Of a DNA stretch of 41,779 bases, positions 10,501-22,500 are shown one piece after another. Below the pieces are notes generated by a model that ran no database searches, was not told where the DNA came from, and saw only the letters and a program-made list of their open reading frames with translations. This DNA is from Brachionus koreanus (taxonomy: Eukaryota > Rotifera > Eurotatoria > Ploima > Brachionidae). Every line of letters starts with the position of its first letter. Position 1 is the first letter of the stretch. The stretch lies in assembly GCA_016987375.1 (NCBI GenBank), contig PJRA01000475.1:1-41779 (forward strand). Direction: 5' to 3'. The position numbers and the translations under genes are program-made.

Positions 10501-13500
10501 AAATTGAAAATTCAAATGACAAAATTATACTAATTGAACAATTAGAATTAAATAATAACAACAACAAATATTCTGGTCTTAGTTTGAACACTTTTCTATT
10601 AAAGTACAAGTATAGATTAAATTCAAAAGAAAATAAAACTTTGTTTAATGTGACACAAAGTGCTATTCAATATTGTCTTGATAAAAATTCAAATGAAAGA
10701 TTTCAAATTTTAAAAGATTTGTTATTTTTAATAAATTTTGAATGTCTAAGCTTTGAAGAAATAATTTCCCTATTAAAAAAGCTCGCTAAGATTAATTACG
10801 ATCAAAATCAATCTATTGAACTTTTTTTGGTTAGATTGGGAAAAATTTTAAGCAAAAAAGCTGAAAACGATTTGGTGAATAAAATAAATAGATTAGAATT
10901 TAGTAGAATATTTAATGAATGTGTTAAAAACAGACTTGGAAGTGTAACTGGATCATTTGTCAAACAAATAAATGTTTTAGTTCCTTTTTATGAACAAGTT
11001 AACAAGTTAATAATTAATTTATTAAACGAGACAAAATCCAAAGAAGAGGATGAATTTGAAAAAAATATTGAGTTGACATTGAACTATGCCAATTTAAATT
11101 TAGCTGTTGAAAATGTGTCAAAAAATGAAATAAAATATTTGAAGAGTATCTGTCCGAATATTGATGAAAATATGAATTGTTTTGAAATGGCTGAATTTAT
11201 TTTATTTGATTTAGCAATTATTCAATCTAGTTTGTTTTCATTAGTTGGTAAAGATAAAGAAGATAAACAAAAGCAATTTGATTCAATTTTGAAAAAAATT
11301 GAAAAATTTGAATCCAATAATTTATTATTGAAATCAATAGAGCAACATGTACAATTGATTAATGAAAATTTGGAAAAAAATAATCGTATTGAAAAAATAA
11401 TGAAAAATTTGGAAAATGTTGACATGTTTGTGTCTTATGTATTTAAATTAGTTGATAAAAAAAAATTCAAAGATGAATATTTATTAGAATTAATGAATTT
11501 AAGCTTGAAAAACAAGTTTCAAAATGAGTGTGACCAGCAAGTGTATTTTATCATAGATTGCATTCAACAATGTTCAAATTTAAATAAAAATAATATAAGA
11601 TATTTGTTTATTAATTTAGTTAAACAGTCAGATATTGATCAACTTGTCTATAAAGATAAAATTGACTGTATTTTCAAGTTATATGATACTTTAAAGAAAG
11701 AATTAGATCAGTCGGAGTATATTGACCAATTTGAGACTAAAATAAAATCAGCTTTTGTTCAGATTTGTGATACTTTAAATAAAAAATGTCTAAACATAAG
11801 CAAGAAAAAAATTAGTCAAAATGTTGAACAAAATATTAAGTTTATTAAAGAAATGTTGCACAATTTATCAAAACAATTTAAAATTATTTCAATAGTTCAA
11901 TTGATTGATTTGTTTAGAATGATGCTAAAACTAAAAGAATGTTTTAATCAGTTCAATTATGAAAACGATAGAATATCATCAGAAGTTGATTTAATTGATT
12001 CTGAAAGAAAATTGGTAATTAAATAAAGATTATTAGTATTTTATTTTCTAAAAAATTTGGGTTTTGTGAAATTTAGTACACAAATAAAAAATTCGTTGGC
12101 GTTTATGTCTTTCTACAAGTACAGTCTCCAAATTGTAATTCGATATTCAAGATAAGGTTTGACCAAAGCTTTGTAGAGTCGTGATACTGAATCCCTATTG
12201 TGAAATTTACATGTTGTGTTAATCATTCCTAGAAAATGATTTGTTTTTTTGATTGAAGAATTTATGTGAGTTGTCCACTTTAGTTTTCAGATATTGTGAT
12301 ACCTAAGTCTTTCTTTTTTTTAATATCTATGTAATATTTGTTAAACAGATAATTAAACAGAAAGGATTAGTACTCCTTTCTGTTTAAATTAAAAAAATTA
12401 AAAAATGGGTCTACCTATTCAACTCAATAAGAAACTTTTCAACACAAATTTAAACTGATCTTCACAAAATTTTCAAAAATAGAAAAAACTTTTTAACACA
12501 AAATTTTATTTTATCAGCACAAATTTAAAAAAAAAGTGAAAAAATTTTGAACACAAAAAAATAATTTAGAAAATTTTTAAATTTCTACTTGAAAATTTTG
12601 TCAAAATTCAGTCTAAGAATGAATCTTAGAAATCGAAAAAATGATAGTAAATTATTAATAGTGATTTAGAACAAGATGGTGAATAAGAGGGCGAAACAAT
12701 ATGGTCATTTTGACAAGCCTTTGTAGTAATTTTATTGGGCATATTTGAATCAGACTTTACGACAGTAGAGTTAGAGATGGGCTCGGCATCATTAGAAATA
12801 GAATTTTCTAATGATGTCGTTTTCTTTTTATTTCTTAATAGTTTTTTTTGGCATTTTATCCTTGGTGAGGTAAATGATATTTTTCGATTTCTAAGATTCA
12901 TTCTTAGACTGAATTTGGACAAAATTTTCAAGTAGAAATTTAATAATTAAAAGCATTTTTTAAGAAATTTGAACAATTGAAACAAAAAAAAATTTGTGTT
13001 GTAAAGCTTTTTTTGTCTTTAATTTTTGTGATAAAAAATTTTCGAAGATATTTTTTAAAATTTGTGCTGAAATAATAATCCCTTAAAAAATTCTTAAAAG
13101 ATAATTCATTTTATTTAAGACCACAAAAGATTTGAATTTTAACCATAATGAAATTTTTAATTTAGATTAATGATGTTGCTGAAGCATTGGTAAAATGTTT
13201 AAATAGCCAAAGTTATTCAAATGAAAATTATGATCTGATAAAAATCATACCAGACTCTCCGGCAAAGTTTGACATCTATATATGCTTTTTAAGGCTAAAA
13301 CTTGACATTCATTCACAATTAAATTTAGAGAAATTGGAAGATTATGTTTTAAGAAAAATTCATCAGATGGAAAGCGAACAAGTTGTGAATTTTTTTATCA
13401 AAATTCATTATTTAATTGAAGACAATTGTCTACTAAAATTAAATCTATTGAAAGATGATCTAATCGAAAGTTTGAACATTAAAAAAGTCCATTTGGATAG

Positions 13501-16500
13501 AAATAAAAATTTAATTTGTGAAATTAGCACGTCAAAATTAAACAAGAATACAAATTTATCAAATCGAATCAATTTTCTAAACAATTTGTTGAGTAAACCT
13601 CTAGCTGCTGAAGATGAACAAAGTTTACAAGAAAAAATTGTGTTTATGGAAAATTTAGGTAAAAAAATTGAAGCAATCAAAACTTATACTGATATTGAAA
13701 ATTATCTAATTGATTTGATAAATACAAACAATTTAAAAAATTTTTCTTCTTTATTTGATCAAAAAATGTTGAGTCTATTCAAAAAAAACTATGAAAATTG
13801 TGCATGTTTAGACGATTTATTCGACATTCTTTTTGCTAAAACAGAAAACATATTACACAAAATAATTCAATCGACAAACAATGAACAACAAGCTGAATAT
13901 TTACAATTAGCTATTCATTTGCTAGGCTTTTTTTATTTCAAATCATTTAATCATCAAGAAACAATTGAATCATTACGAATAGAATTACTTGAGACATTAG
14001 ATCAACAGACGTCTGAAAATATTTCTCTAATTGAACAATTGAATCAGTCAATGATCAAAACTTGTTTTAAACTAAACGATTATCAAAACTATGAACATGA
14101 TAAGTGTGATAATGATTTAATTTTAATGACAGAAAAAATTTATTTAATATTTGAAAAAATAGAACAATTTTTCCAAGATTTAAATTTGATTATTTTTAAT
14201 GATAAAAATTTGAATGTGTCAAAAATTTCTTTTTTATTGTATGTTGAATCGGATATCAAAAATATTATCGCAAATGTTCATTCACTGAAGCCAAGAAATG
14301 TTGCCGAAATTGTTGACAAACTAGTGGATAAAATAGAAATATTTGTAACAAATACTTTTAAAAAAACAGATCTAAAGAAACAAAGATCTAGGGCTGAACA
14401 AATCATATCTTCAAATGATTCGAAACAAATAGTTGAACAACTTGATATTGACACTCTTTATTTGTTAGATGAAACGGTTTTTTATTTTTACACAAGTTTA
14501 GCTCATACTTATTTAATAATTACACTTGAAGAGACAAACAAAGCAAACAAAATCAATAAAATTTTTTATGAACAATTTAATAATGGCATTAATTACTTAA
14601 AACAATTAAAAGACTTGAGACTAACCTTTTATTCGTTTCACTATTTGATCAATTGTTTTGAGGGCTCAATTGAAAACAAAAATGTTCGGATGGACGATTG
14701 GTTTGCTGGATTGATGTTTAAGGTTTTTTCTATAAATTCAACAAAAAAATTAGATTACATTGATTGTTTAATTGAACAATTAGACAATTCAAATATAACC
14801 AAGTATTATGCTCAACTTGATTTTATTCTTCCTCTTTTGTCATCTAATGCACTTGATAAAAACAAAGTAAAAAACACCTTGCTTAAATTGGCTAGCGATA
14901 CGTGTGAGTTTAGCGCGAACATTTGCTTAGTTCTATTAAAATTCTATCATAAACATACAAATTTTACAAATGATAAGCAAAATATGTTTATGAAGCGCAT
15001 TTTGAATTCATTTGAAAAGAGCAAAAAAATTTTGCTAATTAATTTTTATTTTGAATGCGATGATCATTTGAAAAAGAACAATTCAATAGAAACTATATCT
15101 TCAATTAAAGACTATTTGTGTGACATTCTATCCACATATGAGAATGAATTGTTAAAATATATGAACACCAATTTGGTAATCAAAGATGTGTTGGCCAAAC
15201 ATTGTGATTACATTTGGAGTGAAGTGATGGAGGGCATGTTTATTTCACTAATTAGCAATAAAATTTTGAAAAACAAAAATTCACATAATTCTCTATTAGA
15301 AGAAATTGACAATTTAGAAGAAGATAGAAGTAGCTCGATAAATAATTTGAAACAACTAATTGATTGTTCATATTATACTCAGTGTAATAAGGCCTTTAAA
15401 TTTTTAAAATTAAAATTTAAAAATAACCTAAATCTTAATTCAATTAAAAATTTTAAAGAAAATTTGATACTAAGCAATGAGATATTAATTGATAAACACG
15501 TTTGGATTGAATTTATATATGGATTGGCCAATGCTAGCATAGATTTGGACAAAACGACAAAATTATTGTCTCTATGTCGTTATTTTTATCCAAAAGAAAA
15601 ACTTTTTATCGGGCTTGTGAAAAACTGTGAGTCAAAATATTTGATAAGCCATGTCCTACTAGAATCAGTTAAAAATTTGTTTTCTACTTTGTTGTCTCAT
15701 TCGTCAACAAATTATCAACAAGATCTAGTTTCAATATGTGAATGTTTGGAATCAAATTTTCTAAAAGGAGATAGTGAAAATGATTATTATTTAGAATGGC
15801 TGGCTGCAATACTCCTAAATGAAGTAAACAAAAAAACAAAATTTGAAATAAGTGAAATTAAAGCAATTAAGAACATGCTGCACGATGGTTTTTGTCTAGG
15901 CATAAATCAATCAGATGGACGCACTATTTTAAATGAACTGGAAAAGCTACCCATTTTAAAATGGAATAATTTTATTAAAATCGAATTAATAAAAAGAGAA
16001 CTCAATAGACCTAATTGTGACAAATTGGCCAAGGATATTGTTTATTTGCAAGATGTACGTGGCATAAATTTAGTCAATGAATTGATGAGTGTTTTAAAAA
16101 GTCGTTCGTTGGATCAATTTATTTTGTGTACTTTAGTTGAAAAATTTAGAAAAAATGAATGGGATTTAAATTTTAAAATAGTTAAATTAATGAAAGAAAT
16201 TGAGCCTAAAGATTGGATTAGAAAAATAGCTGAACTTGATCAAAATGAGAAAAAAAAACAAATGAGTGTAAAAGAATTGATTGAATTGATGCGTCAAAAA
16301 GAAGCTTCAAATGAAGCCAACTACAATATTCGTGATTTGATTTGTGCCAATCGAGAAAACAATCAGTGTCTTTTAGAACAAGCTTTGAATCAAATTCAAA
16401 TAAGACAAACACTTAAGTCAATGTTTGATACAGGTATTGACAAGTCTCTAGTGGAATATGATGAATCTGATGTGAAAAAATGGACAAATACATATAAATT

Positions 16501-19500
16501 AGTGTCTAAAGTGAATGTTGACAGTATACTATCTAATGAAGTCATTGAGCTCTGTTGTGTCCTGTCACGTGGCTCAAAGCTAGCATTTGGCTACGAGCTA
16601 CGTTCAACGCAGCTAATTGCCTTATTATTGTTCATTGATGCTATGCTAAAAAGACGTGGCCGTTTGGCTAACATATCAACTGGTGAGGGCAAGTCTGTGA
16701 TCACAATTGTAACAACAATAGCTCATTTGTTGATACGTGGAGGCACTGTAGACATTCTGACTAGTTCTGAATTGTTGGCCGAACGAGATGCCATTGAGAG
16801 TGAACATTTTTTTAATTTGTTCAATTTAAATGTGAGCAATAATTGCGATTTGGACGCCAGTCAAAACGAATCTGTGCGCCAAAATCGCTATCAAACTAAT
16901 CAAATTATTTATGGTGTAATTGGAAATTTTCAATGTGATCTACTACTTACAAAGTATTACAATAAGCCTATACGTAAAGAGTTGGCCACTTGTTTAATTG
17001 TAGATGAAGTGGATAGTATGTGTATTGACAATATGTGCAACACTCTGTACATATCACATCAAATAGCTGATTTAAAGTATTTAAAAGATGTTTATGTGTA
17101 CATTTGGCAAGCAGTGAACATGTTTGACACTGCCGAGTACACAGTTAAAAATGTGGAAAAAATTAAGAGTTTTATTGAGCTTAAAATAAAAGAGTCCCAA
17201 ATAGTCTATCCGACTAGTTTGCAAGAGATGATTGATCGCAAGATCAAAATTTGGATTGAAAATGCCTATTTGGCAAAAACAACTATACAAGAAGGTGATC
17301 AGTATAGTATTATTAGTAGGGGTCGTCAAGCTGGACAAGCTGTTATAAATGATTTGCAAACAGGTATTGAACAATTGAACACACAATGGAGTGATGGTTT
17401 ACAACAATTTATTCAACTAAAACATTACAATAAACTAAATGAAGAAAGTCTCAAGTCAATTTTTATGTCTAATTATATATTTTTTAAACAGTACAATGAT
17501 AACATATTTGGCATGACTGGAACACTTGGTGCTAGTCAAGAAAGAGACTTGCTCTCAAATGCCTATGGTCTAGATTTTTTTCATTTGCCCAGATTTAAAA
17601 GAGAGCTCAATGTTAGACATGATGATTTTTTACTAGCCGCTAGATCGGCTTGGCTTGTTAAAATAAATCACTCAGTTGATTCATATTTAGCTAATAACAG
17701 AACAATTGATGAAAAAGAAATCGATGAGAGCAAAAATATGTTGCAGTGCATACTTGACAATAGAACACTTTTGACACAAAAGATAGAAAATTTAAAAATT
17801 GAATTGAATGCAGCCCAATTGATTGAAACTAACGAGAACGAATTTAGTGAAAAAGAAAAAATAGAAAAATGTCAAATGATTCAAACAGAATTGAATAAAT
17901 TAGTTAAATTAAATGAAGAAAATGATATGTGTATTGAAAATTTAAGAGATGTATTGGGCGAAGAAAAAAATCGAAATAGTGGCGGTAGAGCTGTTTTAAT
18001 AATTTGTAAAAATAAAAAAGATGTAAACGACATTGTACGCAATCTTTTGGTCAATCATAAACATTTGTATGATTTTTTTGGTAAATTGGACGGTTTGAGA
18101 AAAGTTGAAGGACTTTCAAAGCGAACTAGCACTGAAATAGGTCAATTGAGACCAGGCGATATTGTTGTCGCTACTAATGTGGCTGGTCGTGGTACTGATT
18201 TTAAATTAAGCGATTTATTGCTTAAAAATGGTGGATTACATGTTATTTTGAGCTATGTACCTGACAATGAACGTGTTGAGCTGCAAGCGTTTGGTCGTAG
18301 TGGTCGCAAGGGACAACCTGGTAGTGGCAATATAATTGTCTATGATAAGCGTTTGTTTTCTAATCATGAATTGACTGTTGATTTATTGAAACAAGAAAGA
18401 GATGTACATGAAGAAGAACGTTTGATGGAAATTAGAATCAAAATGATACCAAGAGTGATTATTGAAAAGAAATTGTTTGAAAAATTTGAATTACTTCAGG
18501 AAAAGGTGAAAAAACTAATGGATACAAAATCAAACGATAGCAAGTTTATTGAGCTTCAAATTAAATCTTTGCATAACAAATGGGCATTTTGGCTTGAAAA
18601 AATCAGCTCGCTTATCAATAATGTTTACAGATCAAGTGAAAAAGAAGAGGAAATATTTAATTGTTTTGATGAGTTTGCTGATCAAATAGTCAAAGATTGT
18701 TGTCGTGATGAAAGTGGCATTCAAGGTTTAATTGATGAACCGAGTGAATTGATCAAACTGGCCAAGTATAACATTTTGAATGAAAACTATGATCAAGCTA
18801 GTCAAAATTGTAATGCTATTATTAACAATAATTGTATTGAAATGTGTGCTTTTGCCTATTTATACAAAGCTATAGCTTTGTTTAGGCCAGTGAAAAACAT
18901 TGGCATTGAAATGTTGGATGAACCTAGTCAAAATTTTAAAGGTGGTTTTAAAATTATTTCCGAAAAAGTCAAACAAGACGGAATAGGTTTGTTAAAAATA
19001 GGCATTGAATTGTTCGAAAGAGAAATACAACGTATTCAAATGAGAAGTCAAGTATTGTGCAAAATAGGACAAGAAAATACCAAATCTGGCATTGGATCTA
19101 AAGCTGATCATTTTTCAAAAAACAATGCTAATGAAATATCAGTGCTTCAAATTCATCTAAATGCCGCTCAAAGTCCTCTTAAGACTTCTATTGATTGTGA
19201 TAAATTGTCTAATTGTTTAAATAGTACTAAATTATTTAATAGACTAAGTGATATTGATGAAAATAAAGCTCATCAAATTAAGAAAAGTCTCTTTGAAGCT
19301 ATAATTACTGATTGCGAGTCAAGCGCATTGATTAAAAAAGAAAGATTTAGCAAAAAGTGTACAATAAAATGTCACATTAATTTTAAAAATAGAGAAAAGT
19401 TTGTTAGAGAAATAATTGGAGAGGAATTGACAAAAAAAGCTGAAAAAACAGTTGAATGTTTTGTTTTGAGTGAAATTGATTCTTGTCTTGAACAAAAATT

Positions 19501-22500
19501 AAAATTGAATTATGTTGATTTTAGTAAAGAAATCTATGTAAAAGATCTAGTTGATAAGGCGGGTTTAAGACATGTAAAATTACCATCACAATTTTTTTAT
19601 CTAAAAGAAAGACTATTAAAACAAATAGAAAACGTTCAGACCAAAACAACTGATGAACGCGAAAATATTGTGAACAATTTTAACAAAGATTGCATTGATC
19701 AGGAGAAAATTTTTGACATAATAGGCAAAAAATTTTGTCTTCAAAACGTCAAATGTGTTCTTTTGCACAAAGAATTTGATAAGTGTTTAGATAACGAAAG
19801 TGTTTGGCTAAATGATGTTTTTGGAGAATGGGCAAATTTTATTAAAAGCGTTTTGACTTCAACATTTGAAGATTCAAATCAATGTGTCGAATATAGAAAT
19901 TTGATTGAATTAATAAGAAAAAAGGTGATTGAGGCAAAAACTATAAATCAGAAACAATTGAATGATGATGAAGTTGGAAAAATTTTAAGTTATTTGATAG
20001 AAAACAATTTGTTTGTTTGTGAAGAAAAGTTTAAATTTTCTGATGAAATACAATTGTCTATAAATGAATACAAAAATTTATTGTGTTTTAGTAATTGTGT
20101 TAATTCTACTAATATTAGACAAAATATTGAACGGGTTGATTTAAGTGATTTTACAAGATTACTTGACAATAAAGAGGAAATAACAGAGTTTTTTGAAAAT
20201 AAATTAGAAAACGAACAAAAAGAAATAAGTAGAGAAGAATTTGAAGAGGAAATTTCTGCTCAAAATTCAGATGAATATTCATTTGGATTTTTGAAAATTT
20301 TACTAACACTTAAAAATATTTTCAAAAGCTTAAATGAATATTTGAACATTGATTTAACTAGCAGTGCTAGTTTGGATGAAAATGAAACAATTGAATTAAA
20401 CAATATTGTTTTAGAATTGGCCGATTTGAAATATTTTACTAAACAAAATATAAGTCTAGTACCAGTCAGTTCTTTAATTGAATATTTTAAAGGTGAAAAG
20501 TTGATCAAAGAAAAAAGTTTCAAATTTAAATATCAATTGAGTCCTGAGAATGTGGCCAACAAATTAAGAGACAAAATTAAAGCCTTTACACAAAATCATG
20601 TTATCAAACTTATTGACGAGTATATTGAAAATGGTCAATATTTAACTGAAACAGATTTAAAAGATTTAAAATCGGCAATTATGGATAAAATTGTAAAAGA
20701 AAAACTTTTGAGATACAATGAAGAAGACATATTGGAAAATGTTAAAAAAGAAACTCGCACTAGTGATATTGATCAAATGGTTAATTTAATTGAATCTAGT
20801 CTAATGGACACAATTGGAGTTTTTAGACTAAACGAAAAATGCTACATTGCTTGCAATTTATTGAACAATATTTTTAAAGAAACAAATTTGCCAAGAGAAG
20901 CCAATGAATTCATACAAGACGATAAAGATCTTGTTATTTCTTTTAACAAATACAATAGTCCTTGGTCTTGGAAAGCAGCAGTTATAATGGCTTTGGGCTT
21001 TGTTCAAATATGTGCAGGCTGTTTACTTACTGCATATCCAATTCTGGGTCCATTCTCTTATCACGTAAGCTCTGGTTTAATATCAGAAGGATGTGGTGAC
21101 ATTATGTACGCGCTTAACAATGCCAGCAATATATCCAGAAGCAGCTTTTTAAAAAACAAGGGACTAAGTATGCTAATTACATGTGTTTGTGTTGGTATTG
21201 GTGGATATTTATCAAGAGCTAGTTCGGTGTCAATGGTCAGTGGGAAAGCAATTCAAGAGCAAGCTGTTCGTTTAGGTGTTCAATTTGTTACCAAAGAGGG
21301 CTCGTTTATGGTTTCGCGAGCTATTGCAAAAAAAGTCATACTTGAACTAAGCAAATGTGCCATTGACTATTTTAAAGGAATAGCGACAAATATTTTGTCT
21401 TCGTTGACATCAGATTTTGTCAAACAAATGCTAAGACAATTTTCTGAGAAAATAATCTCATTGATAAGACTAGACAAATCATACAACAGTTCAATAAACA
21501 ACTTGGGAACAAATATAGAAAAATTGTCTGAAATTGTGAGAAAAAAATCCTATCGACAGAGTACAAAGCAAATTTTGGATGAAAAACTAAAAGAATCAAT
21601 TCAACAGCATAGTGACACATTGAATAATCGAATAGAAAATATGCTTGGACAAGTGGCTGGTCCGTTGTCAGCTCAAATAGAAGAATCATCCAAAGTGGTT
21701 CAATACTCTGGTCTTTCTTTTAATGACCAAAAACAAGTGAGCAATAGTTGGGCAAATTTTATTAGCAAAATTGCATCATTAATAAGCAAAGTGATTAAGT
21801 TAATCAAAGCAGTTAATATTGCGTTTGATATTATTTGCACAGGCAGAGATATAGCCAAATTGACAAATGAGAAAATTTCTAAAAAAATTAATAATATAAT
21901 TAATAATGCTAGTAGAAATGGTAAAGAGATCCAAACTAATGTAGAACACTCACAAGAGGCTTATGAGAATCAACAAACTGTTTTAATCGAGAATAGGTCA
22001 ATAAGTGTTGGGCAAAAAATGACTAAAGAAGACAAAGAAGAGTACGTAGAAGAGACTGTGATTGAAAATGAAATTGATAATCAGCCAGAATTGGACAAAA
22101 AAGAATCGTTTGAAATTGAAAAACATATTGAAAGTGTAAACAATAATATTTTGGACACAATTTATAAAAAAATTGAATCAAACATTGTCAAACCAGCTTT
22201 TTCATCATTAATTAATTTCTCTCTCAAATCTTTGTACAAAAAATTAGATGATCGTTTGGGTCAAGATTTGGAAAATTTAAAAAAAAGATCGTTGGCCTAT
22301 GGCGAATATCAGACTAGATATAAAAATAATCAACAAGAAATTGGTATTGAAATGGAAATGGTTAAAGATTTTCTCATCTTGCCATTAGACTCGCCAATAC
22401 TTGAGACTAAATTAGAGGATGTTAAAGAAGGTCAAGTAAGTGTAATGATTAATGGTGAATTAAAAGTGTTTGATTTATCTAATGAAAATGATCGTCAGTT

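Larger units (their letters stand above)
12015..13165 (+). other. Intron 4 of the giant gene
   Basis: The donor is GTAATT after the Leu codon of SERKL and the acceptor AATTTAG before ATTAATGATG. The phase is 0 on both sides, giving SERKL-INDVAEALVKC. It contains an antisense LINE fragment (12080-12310) and a foldback element (12579-12941). Confidence 0.75.

Noticed and set aside
12626..12935. Two overlapping ORFs on opposite strands in the intron 4 foldback element
   Set aside because: Both span the inverted arms and show no recognisable motif; likely by-products of the repeat rather than genes.
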